This document shows positions 27,296 through 39,768 of a DNA stretch of 64,000 nucleotides, piece after piece. Positions within the stretch are counted from its first letter, which is position 1. Every line of letters starts with the position of its first letter. The notes beneath the pieces were generated by a model. It worked only from the letters and a program-made list of their open reading frames with translations. It had not been told where the DNA came from and did not search any database. The position numbers and the translations under genes are program-made. Origin of the DNA: Podospora pseudocomata (taxonomy: Eukaryota; Ascomycota; Sordariomycetes; Sordariales; Podosporaceae); the NCBI RefSeq assembly GCF_035222375.1, contig NC_085891.1, forward strand, positions 3,410,001 to 3,474,000. Direction: 5' to 3'.

Positions 27296-30200
27296 GTATT
27301 TGCTTTCGTTCGTATTCGAATGCATCTCTCCCACCGCTCTTTCTATTGTGGTGTCATGTCGATTGCCATCCCGCTTACTCCCACGCAACGTCCAGCTCAG
27401 TAAGATCACAATGTGAGCCCTTCGGCCCGAGTTGCAGATGAGGAGCCACAATGAATTGGACGGAGATCGAACGAGAATAAAAACTGGCGCATGACAAATT
27501 AATCTTGTCTGCTTTCTTCAACGTTCCCACAGGCCCGAAACGTTCTTAAGCTGTTTGATATCAGAGTTGACCTGGCCAGCACGTGGCGAACCTGATAACC
27601 TACATTTAGGTAAAAAACGAATGTTTCTTACTAACGGCCTGGAGTGACCAATTTTTTCAGTCATACTTTGATCTCAATTCAATAATTTGACGGGAAGAGT
27701 CGGGTGTCCTTTCAGCCAACCATCGAGCAAAGGTCAGTCTAAAATTCCATTGCATGGTGATTCTGTCAAGCCGCCCCAGATGGCAGTCGAGGTTCCAGCC
27801 AGTTGCCACGACTACCCTCATCGTCGGAGCCGATTCTTCGTAATGTTCTGCTGAACTGAGGCTGGCAATCTGATGCAGCCGGTGGCTTGGACTCCTCGGC
27901 ATCAGGCATTGGCACCGTGCCCCTCCAAGACATCACACGCGGTTTTAGTGTGATCCAAACCACCGGGTCGGTTGAGATCTGTCAACTTTGCCCTTGACAG
28001 ATCATCTCACTAACTGCTTTTAGCGACAACCTCATGTAGGTTTTGGGCCATAAGCTGGCCTTTATCGTACTTGAGTATCAGTTAATTTCTTCCTTTATTT
28101 CTTGTTACTTCTTTGCTTTTCTCGCCCGCTCTTTTGCTTCCAGCTAACCACCGACCGCCAGTCCAAGACACCTGGCAACAAAAGCATCAGGTTCTGTCGC
28201 ATCCAGCTTGTCTCTGTCTGGACGTGACTAAAAACCTGTGTTCTAGACCGCCTCTAGAAGCCCCTATCAGCTCTCAAACTCCCTCGCACAACCTTTGGCC
28301 CGTGATCAGGAAGCAGCTGTGTGTGACTTGTCAGTTATCCGAGTCAAGTTCTGCTCTTCCCTCTGAGCCAATATTTAGCCCAGATCGGCGCTACTGGGCA
28401 GCACAAGCATACAGCAGTGATCGCAATCGCCATTGCCGGTTTCCCTGAAACTGGCGACGGTGGAGGATGGGGTTGGTGGAGAAGAGCCATGTTTGGCCAA
28501 GCTCACCAGCTAAAAGCAAGGAGTCGTTGGCTAGTAACAAGCTATCAACAGGTGATGCTCATCACACCTTGCTTCACAACCAAGTCCTGTCGTTACGAGG
28601 TCGGACAAACCTGCCAGACACAGCGCTGTGGCTTGTAGGCAGTCACATTCATGTTTCTGTCCCCGGACGGGGTGTCTTCTGGATGTCAGCAATGCCTTCT
28701 ACGATTTTCCCGGCGTGGCCGGTCAAATCCCCGATTAGTGCGCAAGCTATTTACGTTCGCGACGGCATCACACCAGGCACCCCAGCTGCCCCGGATTTTC
28801 GCTGCTCTGAAAATCAAGCTTAGCACGCTAATTTAGTTTCGCCACAACACCGCAAGTGCGAAACCTTAATTCAACTCACTCCCGCTCGCTGGTGTCCACG
28901 GAGCCACGGTTGGTTTGTCCCGCTACTCGATCAAGAAACATGGACGGCTTGAAACGCATATCGCAGGGCACTTCGGAACTTTGGCCGCGAGATGGGATGC
29001 TGTCTGTGGTTCTGATTTGGCAGAGAGGAGGACATCTGCTTACACTATGTCTCGGGAGAACTTGGTGCCAGGTTACACACCACACCGATCAGTGCTACTG
29101 CGTAGGTTCTCTCGGTTCTTGGCTCTTCTTTTCTTCCGCATTTTCTTCTCGCAGATTTCCTATGCTGGCCACGCGGTCGGAGATGGCCACCGCGACGTAA
29201 CCTCCCAGACGCTTCGCCTGTAAATATAGTATTCATGCCATGCACACTGGCGGCGGCCGCTGAAACTGGGGCCTGGCAAAACAGACGAAGCACGTGGCAT
29301 TCCCAAGGTCCGCCGTGTGCTTACTATGTGTGTGACTGTGTTCTTGCGCCGCACAATATTACGTTGAACCGATGATGCTTTGAAATCCCAAAAACTGCTT
29401 GTGAATATCGATCGGCGGGAAGCTCTTCTCAGAGATCAACTCATCACCTTTCGATCCATCGGGCTAGTGCGGAATTTGAATAAGTTGCGAAGATCCTCGC
29501 TTAATGGCTTTCCCGACTGATCTTTTTCCAGCCACCTCTTTGGAACCACACAGTGTTCCGCACATGGCAGCTACTGGACCCCGGAATGCAATGCACCAGC
29601 CCAGGGTTACTCTGCAAAACCGTGTTTCTTGGGGTGAGCCGCGCTCCTACCCTATTCCAGATAGTGTAGTCAGCTTCCCTAGCATGTAGCAATTCCTTCA
29701 CTTCGGAACCTGGGTTTCGAGAAGATCATGGGTTTTTTCGGGCAAGACAACATAATGAAGCGTGCAAACGAGATGGTGGGTAGAAAGAGAGCAAAGGTCA
29801 ATGCTGAACTCTTGATCGATGCAGAATGTAGCATGCACATATACCTGCACATACTCGGCATATTCATTCACGCAGAACCAGCCAGTCACATTACCCGTCT
29901 CTTTGCCACACCTTGCACACCACACAACCTGGACCTCTCTGCCGCCACTTCCCTCTGGACTTTTTATCCCCCATTAGCAGGAGCAAAGAGGAAAAAAAAA
30001 AAAACGGCCCATCGGCAGGATTTGCGAGCTGGTTGCCCCCAATTCTTTTTGGCAGTTGCCCTTCTTGTTCGACCCACCATTCCGTCCCAAGCGCGTCAAA
30101 AAAGCACAGACACGCTGCAACCTCTCCGAACACACAAACACTGACCACAACTTAACATCTGCATACATTTACCACTTCCTCACTGTCCGCTGAACCGCTC

Positions 30201-32137
30201 GGAGGAGGGCTTCTTACGTGCCGACAGCCTGCAACAATACCTCCAACCAGCTCAGCATCTCGGGCCACAGATTGGACTTGACGGTCCCTCACCAGCAAGA
30301 GGTTCGAGCCACGAGTCATTAACCTACAGCTGGGCATTGAGGGGGGAGCTCAGCAGGAGGGCACATCCTGGCAGGCAAATCCACCTGAGGTGGGCTCGCA
30401 CCAGACCAGGAAGCCGGGGTTGCATGGGCGATTGGCTGGCTGCCCGCTTTTTTTAGCTGAATTATCCTGCGGCTTCGATAAGAGAAAGCGCAAACCCTGG
30501 GGGCAACCTGGACAGTCACTGGATCATCAAAGGCCGAGGGTCCCCGAAGGCGAAAACGATTACCTATTGCCCGCCTTATTTCACCGGAAATCGTAGAACA
30601 GCCGGTCGCCGTGTGTTGTCGACGGGTAACGAGAAACGGGAGGCGGCCAGAAGCCGGGAACTGACAACAACAAAATAACAACAAACCCCGGCCCGTACTG
30701 CCTTTTGACCGCACACTCCGCAGTAACCTACCTGGGTATCATCAGTCAGTCCCCTGTCCCGATCACTTGTGGGCTGGTGGGGATTCCTCGTTGCTCCAGG
30801 TCGGCTGGTGTCCCATTCTGCTGCTGCCCAGCGTTCAGCAACCGCAAGCACCCATTCGCAAGGACCCAGCATCTACACTACATACATACCAAGCATCGGC
30901 TCAATTCACGCAGTGCCTGCCTGTTGTCTGAGGTGGCCTTCCAAAGCAAGCCACTCCATAAGTGATAACTCGCCTGGACCACGCGTCAAAAAAGACAAAA
31001 GACAGCAAGCAGTACACGCCTCTGAGGACATCTCAACAGGCCTTCAAGGTCAAATAACATATTGTATTTACACCTTCACCGACTTCCAGTAATTACCAGC
31101 CATTTTGTGCAGGACGTGCCTGCCCAGGCTCAGCACATCCTCCTCCACACAGGGCTCCACTCATCTTGTCAACGATTCGAGAACGTCAACCCCTCCCTCT
31201 CATTCACTTTCGTCCACGCGCACCATCACAGTGGGTAGCCTGAACTGGGGTGACCACCCTTCATCTGTTGCAACTGGAGAATTATACCGGCCCTGCTAGG
31301 TTTGGACCATACAGCTTACCGGTACCCCATCTATCTCATTTCCCACTCACCACACCTGTATAAAATTCGCGTCCTCCCGCACTAAGCTCGATTTTCCCTC
31401 GCGCATTTCTCAAGAGGGCGGCTCCCGACTTCAGTCTGCACGTCAATCAGCATCTGGAACGTGCCTCTCTTTTCGCAGAGGCGACAGGCTTCATCACCAC
31501 ACAGCATCCTCCATCATCACAAGCTGTTTACATACATCAGCGACGACAAGCCGCCGTCGTCGATCAACAGAGTCAGTCCTCAGCAAAGCACAAACCTTAA
31601 AACAGACCCATCAAGCTATCCCGTACTGTCGAGAGGGAGAGCCACTTTTCTAGCCCTTTTAGCGCCTTCGCCCTGAAAAGAGAATCGTGCAGTGGCAGAG
31701 GGAGAGAGGCACTGGGCGCATTTTAGCCAAACTTTTTTTCCGCCAAGGGTGGATCTCTTGAAAGTCAGAACCATCCTTGTCTGGTGACTGGATTGATCTG
31801 CTTGGTGGACGCCTATCAACAAGCCCCCATCGAGTCAAGTACAAGGACCCTGGTTCTGCGGAGTCCCCTCAGAGCTACCAAGAGGAAGACCGTCTGGGCC
31901 CAACAAAGCTAAATAAGAGCGCCAGCATCGCCGGTCCTCGAGCTATCAGGTGCCGGGTCATCGACGATTCATCAAGGCTACAGCCCTCTACCCCTTGTCT
32001 GTCTGAACGCCTTAATACATTGTTCCCGCCGCCGCCCGCTACTTGGGACGAAAGCAGCCATCTTTCAATCCGCCAGACCTCCCGCTTTACGCCTCCACCA
32101 GCAGCTCGCTTCACGCCGATTCCACCCAGACGGGAGT

Positions 32138-33888
32138 ATGCTTAGGGAGCTTCCACCACAGCAGGCTACATCACTCCCCCGCCCTGGCCAGGAACAGCTG
32201 CCAGGCAAACAGCATATGGAACGCACTGCCGACTATTCAGGTTTGCCATCGCCTTATCCTAGTACCGTCGGCGACGCCCAATCTGAGGCCTCTTCTGTAG
32301 ATCCTGCTACGGTTGCATCGACAACATATTCTCAGCAGCCAGAAGTGAGGTCAGCAACCGCGTACCCGGCAGCAGGCACGCCAACTTCTTCAGAGTACAG
32401 CGTGTATCCTCCTCACTCGGCCCGGTCTGCCAACGGCACTTTTCCGGACACCCATCTCCAGCGTTCCTACCACCCGGCCAGCAACCACCAAGGCAGCAGT
32501 GGAGGTATGGCGCAAACACCAACCAGTCCGTTGCCTTTACAAGATGGGCGTAGCCATCACAACCCGCAGCAAGCCAGATCTGACAGCGGAGTACCTATAG
32601 ATCCATCAATCGCCGCAGCAAGCCCGACGACGTATTCTCATCCGCAATATTCGCCCTACGCCGCTCCCCATCAAGACATGTCCCACCAATACGCCCACTC
32701 GGGTGTTTACCAGACAAGTCGACCAGATTGGGCCACCTATCAGTCCCCTGGCGGGGTTATGGCCGGAGGCCACCACGCTGTCTTCGCCCCATCAGCATCG
32801 GCAGCTGCTCAACCACGACCTAATCAGGTGAGTTTGGTGTGTCTTCCTTTCCAGAACACCACTTCGCGCTCGAAGAGATGCGGCGGGTATGGGACCATGG
32901 TGTGTTTTTTTTTGGGGGGGGGGAGGACGCTCCGGCATCGGACTCTGCTGGTGATCTTGTTGTCTGTGGAATCGACGTGGCTCCACTTGTAAGCAGGCAA
33001 TCAGGGGTTTGGAGGGGGGTCGAGAACAACGATCGGAATGGCACAGAGGTTGAAAGATTGGGAAACGACAGTTTGCTAACGGCTGTGGCGCAGGTGTACT
33101 CATTCGTGCCAATTCCGGGCGCGCAACAACATAAACGCCCTCGGAGAAGATATGAAGAAATCGAGCGCATGTATAAGTGCGGGTGGAATGGGTGCGAAAA
33201 GGCCTATGGGACACTCAACCATCTCAATGCGCATGTCACCATGCAGGGTCATGGAAACAAGAGGACTCCTGAAGGTATGTGTGTCTTTTCATTGTGTTGC
33301 TCAATTTAGTGCCGCACCAGCGCGCGCTTGTTTTGGTTTCCCGAGTTTTGGTTCCCTTTGGCGTTGCGTCCTTGCGGGCTAGCGCTGTGTCGAACCGGCC
33401 TGTTGGTATTCAATAACAACGCCATGTCCCGACTGATAACTAACTTGTGCGCCTCGTAGAATTCAAGGAAATACGTAAAGAGTGGAAGGCGCGCAAGAAG
33501 GAGGAGGAAGCTCAAAGGAAGGCGGAAGAAGAGCGTCAACGCCAGGCTGCCGCCTCCGCCGCTGCTGCGCAAGGCACGGCGGATTCCTCCGTCGCCGACG
33601 GTGCCCAACCAGCCACCACATATTCGGGTTCGAGGGCCGTTCAGCTCCCGCCGATTGGCTACGGTCCTGCTCAGTACCCTGCCCCTCCTTCGGCGGGCAT
33701 GCAGCAGCCCCTTTCCGAGTACCAGAGCGCTGCTCACGTCTACCCCAGCTACTCGCCCCCTACGTACGGTCAAACATCTCAGCCAATGTATAACCAGCGT
33801 ATGTAACCCTGATCGGGCATGCTGTCGGCAATGTTGCATTCTAACACACTGCTTTGCTGAAGACAACGGCGGCCAAAACAACCACTAG
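32138..33888 (+). CDS. CON7: C2H2 zinc-finger transcription factor, Con7 type
   Basis: Con7 proteins are Pezizomycotina nuclear regulators; in Magnaporthe oryzae Con7p is needed for normal conidia and appressoria. Four exons (32138-32827, 33094-33274, 33460-33798, 33863-33888) encode 411 aa. The N-terminal 230 residues are disordered and rich in Pro, Ser, Gln, Tyr and His. The conserved core spans residues 244-305: a basic patch KRPRRRYEEIERMYK, then one C2H2 finger with ligands C259, C264, H277 and H283 (C-x4-C-x12-H-x5-H) and a basic alpha-helical extension FKEIRKEWKARKKEE. The last exon encodes only HNGGQNNH. An alternative ATG lies at 32216. Intron 1 is 266 nt and contains a T9-G10 run; intron 2 is 185 nt. 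An open frame without an ATG (31762-32145) overlaps the start codon in another frame. Confidence 0.93.
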
Positions 33889-36244
33889 AGGGAGGAGGCT
33901 TTGCGATGGAGTGGAGCAGGTTATGACGATGGCACAATGCCACCATGGAGCTGAATGCTCGAGATCCTCATGGCGTCATGTCTACACTTCGTGCCGTAGA
34001 GCCGGTCAAAAGGAAACGCCGATATGGCTTTACTTTGATTTTTGTGGAGCGTTCACACAAGCTGCCGATAATTTTCGAGGTCGGCTGACGAGGATAGGGG
34101 GGCTAGGTTGGTATCGACAGGTTTGGTCGGAGCGGAGCATTTACAAAGTCATGGCTGTCTCGGAGCATTGGGTTGAAGGTGTTTGTTGTGGTTCTTGTGT
34201 TGTTGTTTTTGGCAACCTTCCCGCGCTAATGTTATCTTACCAAAACTGTATACTTTCTGGGAGGGTTGCGAGACCTCTTTTTCATTTTTCGGTTGTGGAG
34301 GAAATACCCCGGGGATGGAGAATGCTTGGTTGGCGGATGTGTGGAGTTGTCTGTGTCTTGATTGAATTCTCGCTTATTGTTTATGTCTACATGTCTATTC
34401 TTCTCTTTCCTGCACATCAAATCAAATTGAGAGCGGGGGGTGTTTTGCGACTTTGTTTTGCAAGGCTTTGAAAGAAAGATTATAGAGATCAGGAAATAGG
34501 GAAAAGGAGGATTGGGAGGTGCGTGTTGGCAGTCGGTGAAAACGAGAGAAGGATGGGTAATGGCTTTGTGCGTTGTTGAGTGAGGAGCATGACACAATGC
34601 TCGGAACAGACGCAAGCAAAGGGTGGAGAGCAAGGAAAAGGCGTGCATAATTTGATCATGCTGGGAGGTGCCTTTGTCACTGACTACTGGCATTGCCGCC
34701 GACGATCGGCCCTGGCAACTGGAAAGCCGTTCCCTGGATTGCTCGTGGTGCGGCTTCGCCAGCAGGCAATGGAAAAGGTGCGGTTGCATATGATACGGCG
34801 ACCGTCCACCTACCCAAGCATTTGTTACGTTATATAAGCACGCCGTGGTATGGGCTCTGACTTGGTATGGGAAAAAACCAGACCAGGCTCATGTCCACAT
34901 ACATATGAGGCGAGGAAGAGGAACATCCAACCGCCGCCCCCCTCTCAAGAAGCAGAGCGGAACTTATCTAGAAACTTGAGGATCAAAATTGTAAAACTCC
35001 AACAAACAACGGCCAAGCGCTCTACCTTCCCGTTCTCTGATCTTTGTTCCTGTGTTGTGTAACCCTTTTGGCAAGAACTTTCCATGTGCGATGCTGCTGC
35101 AGCTACCGCCCGAACCCTTTTAGTTTATTCTTCTAGAAGACGAACACGTTCCCACTGTTGAGAAGGTGCCACAAACGGCGGGATGCAGTTGTAGGACGAG
35201 AACTTCCTCGAGGCGGCAGGTGGCCGAGAGCAAAAGGGCAGGTATACAGAAGTACCGGTACTTGCGAGGTACAAGACCTTCCTTACCTGCCCTCTCTTTG
35301 TATCTGTGGACGAACTTTGACGCCATGGCCGGGGTGACCCCTAGCGATTAAGTTGTGTTGTAACGTGGGGATGTTTAGTCTCGGTGGCGGACTGCCCAGC
35401 CATGCATCGTCAACGGTTTTTGTTGAGTTGTGGTTTTTTTCTTCCTCAGGGGTAATAACGTTGGGTGTGCTGCCGACGTTTTAAATTATTACGGAGAATA
35501 CAGGTTAGTTAACTGAGTGGAAAATGTATATATACATTGCAGTCATTTTGACTGTTCTTCTTCTGGAAGAAGGGGGGGAATGGTTGTCAAAACTGAGTGA
35601 ACTGCGACAGGGGGTTGCTGTTGGGATGACGCAGTTGCTTAGCTAGCGTTGTGTAACCACACTTTTCTTTTCTTCTTTTTCTTCTTTGGCATTGGGGGGT
35701 TTAATCGGGCCGGTTCGGGAGGTTGTCTTTCGGGAGCGGGCCGGGAAGGGGAGGGATGGATGGTGGAATAATTTAACGAAAACTAAAAGTTTGTTGCTCG
35801 ACGGTTTTCTCTTCGCCAGGTTGGTGTACAGCAGCAAAGCCTCTGGGCTACATGAACGTTGCCGAGGACGAGAAGAAGATGCGAGGCAGATGACTTGCTT
35901 TTTGGGTGACACCTGTCATACTTTGGTTGCTTGAGAAGAAACCGGCTGGGATGGAAGGGGGGAGGGGGGGTGGGGCGGAGGGAGATACCGGAAGAGAAAG
36001 AAGGAGGGGACTGGGAGCTATACTCACTTGCTATGCAAAGGTTGAAATAGGCAGCTTTTTGCTCTTCCCGAGTGCCAGCCTGCCGGGAATGATCTGACGA
36101 GAAAAGCGAATGCTACTGTACGCGCAGGAAGCAGCACACATGCTTGCTGCACATATCCCACCCGGCACATGACGACGGGATGGGGTGACAGTGCAAGAAA
36201 CATGGAAGCAAGACGGACATGGATTGTCGGAATCTGCCAGCCAA

Positions 36245-36264
36245 GGACCGGGACCGGGACCGGG
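36245..36264 (+). repeat. GGGACC short tandem repeat
   Basis: Just over three perfect units of a 6-bp GC-rich repeat, followed a few bases later by another GGACCG. Of little functional weight. Confidence 0.8.
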
Positions 36265-37623
36265 AAAAGGACCGACATGTTGGAACCCAATTGACTGGAG
36301 CCGAGGGAGAGCAGCCGGGGCGGGTTGCAGATACGGATAATCACAAAAAGGGGACCCGATGACTCTCGTTTAAATCAACTACATGCTGCAGTCAGTGGGC
36401 TCGGTGTGACGGTTGCTACCTTGCTGTCCTGTAAAATGCTCGAGGGCAGTGCCTACCTAACCTCCATGTGCCCTGCAGCATGCCAAGTGCTGTGGCCCGT
36501 TGGGAAAGCAGTGGGTGATACTGTATGGATGGATGATGATATGCATTGTGCAGGTACGTACGACCTGACATTGATACAACGGGCCAGATAACCAGACCAC
36601 AGGGCTCGTTGATAGATAACTGTGCCGGGGATACAGGACAAGGAGTTTTCTCAACCGTACAGCAGGGGGGAAAATACGAGCAGTTGGGCAACGTTTGACC
36701 TGGCTCTTCTCGTCTCTCTCTTACTCTGTTGATAGGGAGTAGGTAATGTAATGTACTGTACCTACCTTAACCTACCACCACCAAGACTTGGTTGCATATG
36801 CACTCCATCGGTTCAGTCTCTTTACCTTAGCATTCCTTCGCTCCATTCTGGTGCCATCCATGCCCCATACCTGCCACGTTTTGTGATGGTTGCGTCGCAC
36901 AGGGCTAAAAAGCCTAGTGAGAAAAAGGAAAAAAGACTTGTTTAGCTCCCTTTCCGTTACCATCTGGCCATCCCAGCCCGTCCCGCACACTACCGCAGGG
37001 TCCGTCATACCGGCGCACTGGAACCGGGACGGGACGACATGTTTTAGAGGGAAGCTGAGGTGAAGAGCCCGTCACCCAAGTTTGGCACTAAAAGGCCGCG
37101 GCTCCGTACGGGCTGCACTGTGCGCGCTTGTTTGCTTAGCCTCGTCCGCCCCCCTCCCCCCAAAGCCCGGGCGAGCGGGCCTGTCCCTGGTTGACTTTTT
37201 GACGATCGCCCCGTGCGCTCCCCCGGATCAACGGTCAGCGGGTAATCATCCCGTCCCGTGCCGCCGCCGCGGCTCCGCCCCATTTCCCCCGCACCCACCT
37301 CCACTTTGCAGACGGAGGTGGCTTGCTTTTGCACACGCGATGCCCGGGTCTAGGAATAATAAGAGCAATTACGTGCACGGGTTCTAAAAAGAGGAAGTCA
37401 AATGCGCCAAGTAAAAGACGAGTCTAGCGCAGCCAATTCATGCAGCTTGTCTTCAGTTTGGCCATTCCACCACCATGTACACAACTCAGCTAGAGTCACT
37501 ATCTATTCGCAGAGACAAAAACAAGCCGGAAAACTATTTGCAGCTCTACCTTGAAATTTTGACAGCCTTTCGGTTTGCGGATGACAGCCAGTGATCAGCT
37601 TGAACGTGCAGCAATCTGTAGCG

Positions 37624-37660
37624 GTGTGTGTGTGTGTGTGTGTGTGCATGTGTGTGTGTG
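37624..37660 (+). repeat. GT dinucleotide microsatellite
   Basis: About 37 bp of (GT)n broken once by a CA step. It lies about 270 bp upstream of the AAR2 start codon, so it falls in the promoter or leader of that gene. Confidence 0.9.
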
Positions 37661-37926
37661 GAGACTGCCCAGTCATTTTTCGGTTGGCAGATTTCAGGAA
37701 AGGTTGAGGCACCAGCAGCTCACTTTAAAACCTTATATTCACACCATTTCAAGACCCTCCCTCGCTCACCCACAAAATAAAAAGGGAATAACTTTTTTTT
37801 TCGCAACGAAGGTATCAGATACCCCTTCTCTGCAAGGCATTGCCCTGTTTTGGCTGCCAGGAACGACACACCTTATTTCCAAATCCTCGGCTATCAACGC
37901 ATATCAAGTCAACACCCTCTGACATC

Positions 37927-39321
37927 ATGGAACAAATCACACAACCAAGCACACGGGATCAAAATGCCGGCCATGGACTCGAGCAGGATATCACTGTACG
38001 GCCAAATGAAAATGATGAATGGCACGAGAGCATCAGGGACGCATTACGGATACTAGACCTACCAGACAACTTCACCGTTGGGCTGGACTTGATGACCATG
38101 ACTACCACCACCAGCTTCCTAGGGTTTCAGAAATTCCCGCCAGGGCGTCATTTTCTTTGGGTGCAACAACCAGGTGCTCCCTTCCGGTCAGGGTACTGGT
38201 TCGTGTCAAAAAATTGGCGAGGAGATTTTTGGATCATAAAGTGGGACAAGTTCAACGAGGTGCTGGCCGAACCGACTCCTGAGGAGAAGAAGGATGCTGT
38301 TGACAGAGCGGATTTTGAGAAACTCGTACCATACACCCTTGATGGGCTGACCAACAACAAGGGCCGGTCCGGTGGTGAACCGGTAGTTGCTGATTACTCG
38401 TTTACACTCACTGACTCTTCGCAGCCGGTTTGGTCACGAGATTCTGCGTCCCTCTGGGCCATGCTGACGGATGATATTACTACCGACACCATTCCTCGAA
38501 ACAAATTGGAGCCACGTAACAACGAATTTCTTGTCGATTCGACTACTGATCGCAGGCCAGACCTGCCGCTGGAAAGTAGTTCAGCAATGCAAGCAAAATA
38601 TGATGGCCAGTTTCACTTTATCCCGTTCTCCCACATACCGAGGGAAGCTGGGTCCGGAAGATTAATTGGCAGACTACACGACGAAGTAATGGACGAGATA
38701 CTCTCCGAGATACAATTCTCCTTTCTGACCGGAACTTTGCTCAGCAACCTGGCCTGCCTTGAACACTGGTGGGACTTGGTGTTGAGAGTGGTGTTGAAAT
38801 CCTGGGATTTGGTTTGGGCACGACCCAAGTTTGTGGGAGACATGATTACGATTCTGCATGCCCAGTTGTACTTCACAGAGGTGTGTCTTGAGGGGGACAA
38901 CACGCCTGTGTTGGGTGGGGCCAAGGGGAAGTCCAAGACTGAGGCTGGTCCGAATCCGGATAGGGTGTTGTATCAGGTCAAGAGGGGAAGCAGGGAACGG
39001 TTGAAGAAGGCGCTGGAGAGCTTTAGGCAGGACATGAAGACTCGTGTTCAGGGGCAGGACACGATAATTCGTATTCCAGGGCAGAGTGAGAAGATTGCGG
39101 AGGCCAGAGAGAGGTTTGAAGAGTTGGAATGCTTCTTGTTTGGTTTGGGCTGGGACCTTGGGGGAAAGGGTTCTGGTGCCAACAGAGAGGACAGCAGCAG
39201 TAGCGAAGATGAGGATGCAAAGGAGGACGAGAACTGGAATAGCGAAGATGATGATCAGCCGGTTATGGTTGAATTGGACGAGAAGGGAAGAGAAGTCGGG
39301 CTGGTCAGCTTTAACGACTAG
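37927..39321 (+). CDS. AAR2: U5 snRNP assembly factor Aar2
   Basis: Aar2 binds Prp8 during U5 snRNP biogenesis, holding it until Brr2 takes its place; yeast AAR2 was found through splicing of the MATa1 intron. A single exon encodes 464 aa. The N-terminal beta-rich domain shows the family pattern of a glycine-led aspartate (GLDL) and the FPPGRHFLWVQQPG segment, then SGYWFVSKNWRG and WDKFNEVL. The C-terminal helical domain includes ILSEIQFSFLTGTLLSNLACLEHW and ILHAQLYFTEVC. The tail is acidic (SSSSEDEDAKEDENWNSEDD) and ends LVSFND. The ATG at 37927 is the first in frame; upstream in-frame codons lack an ATG. The gene is followed 450 bp later by VPS22 on the same strand. Confidence 0.87.
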   Translation: MEQITQPSTRDQNAGHGLEQDITVRPNENDEWHESIRDALRILDLPDNFTVGLDLMTMTTTTSFLGFQKFPPGRHFLWVQQPGAPFRSGYWFVSKNWRGDFWIIKWDKFNEVLAEPTPEEKKDAVDRADFEKLVPYTLDGLTNNKGRSGGEPVVADYSFTLTDSSQPVWSRDSASLWAMLTDDITTDTIPRNKLEPRNNEFLVDSTTDRRPDLPLESSSAMQAKYDGQFHFIPFSHIPREAGSGRLIGRLHDEVMDEILSEIQFSFLTGTLLSNLACLEHWWDLVLRVVLKSWDLVWARPKFVGDMITILHAQLYFTEVCLEGDNTPVLGGAKGKSKTEAGPNPDRVLYQVKRGSRERLKKALESFRQDMKTRVQGQDTIIRIPGQSEKIAEARERFEELECFLFGLGWDLGGKGSGANREDSSSSEDEDAKEDENWNSEDDDQPVMVELDEKGREVGLVSFND

Positions 39322-39768
39322 CTGTGTTGGCGCTTTGCTGTGGTGTTGGAACGCGGGACAATTGAAGGCCCAGCTCTTTGGTGGTTATCTTCTCGGGGGG
39401 GTTTGGATTGGTCTTTGGGTGCATGGTGCAGAAAAATGATTCCTGAAAGCTGTTGGTAAAGTTGGGCTGGTGCTTTGAGTCCTGTCATAACCAAGCTTGC
39501 GTATTTGGCAAGCTTATTGTGGCTGACAGGTGCCCCTGAATCACTGTTTATTTGCCAAGCCAGGGGTGGGCGAACGGCCTAGTGGGGCTTCCCCGGATTC
39601 CCCAACTGTGGCTGCTTATCTCATCGCCCCGCCTCCCACCTTGAAGCTACCCGCTTTCATTCATCATTCGTCACCAACCTCACTCATTCACCAACTCACC
39701 CTGCTCATAATCCCCAACACCAAAACACCCTGCTCTCATTAGTCCAAGGAAAGCTTAACACCGAAATC
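39322..39768. other. Intergenic region, AAR2 to VPS22
   Basis: About 450 bp of AAR2 3' flank and VPS22 promoter. The stretch before the VPS22 ATG is C- and A-rich, typical of fungal leaders. Nothing else is seen. Confidence 0.6.

Larger units (their letters stand above)
19171..32137. other. 13-kb gene-poor region, DBP2 to CON7
   Basis: No open frame has domains or splice-joined extension that I recognise. The left part is DBP2 3' flank with a pyrimidine tract (20186-20257). The middle has near-average base composition with a 22-nt T run (27274-27295), a palindrome GCGAATATTCGC (26589-26600) and a short CATGCCATC tandem (about 26120-26143). The last 1-2 kb is rich in short upstream open frames and probably contains the CON7 leader. 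Long upstream regions are common beside fungal developmental regulators. It could hide noncoding transcripts or small multi-exon genes that reading by eye misses. Confidence 0.5.
33889..37926. other. 4-kb gene-poor region, CON7 to AAR2
   Basis: The left part is CON7 3' flank. The rest holds short GC-rich frames without recognisable content, the 14-bp palindrome AAGTACCGGTACTT (35250-35263), a GGGACC tandem (36245-36264) and a GT microsatellite (37624-37660). The last few hundred bases must contain the AAR2 promoter and leader. Confidence 0.5.

Noticed and set aside
27580-27605. GAACCTGAT-like string reminiscent of a thiamine pyrophosphate riboswitch
   Set aside because: The partner CTGAGA element and the rest of the aptamer are missing and no thiamine gene is near.
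19171-32137. Transposon relic mutated by repeat-induced point mutation
   Set aside because: Base composition is not strongly AT-shifted, no reverse transcriptase or transposase remnants were seen, and no long terminal repeats were found by eye.
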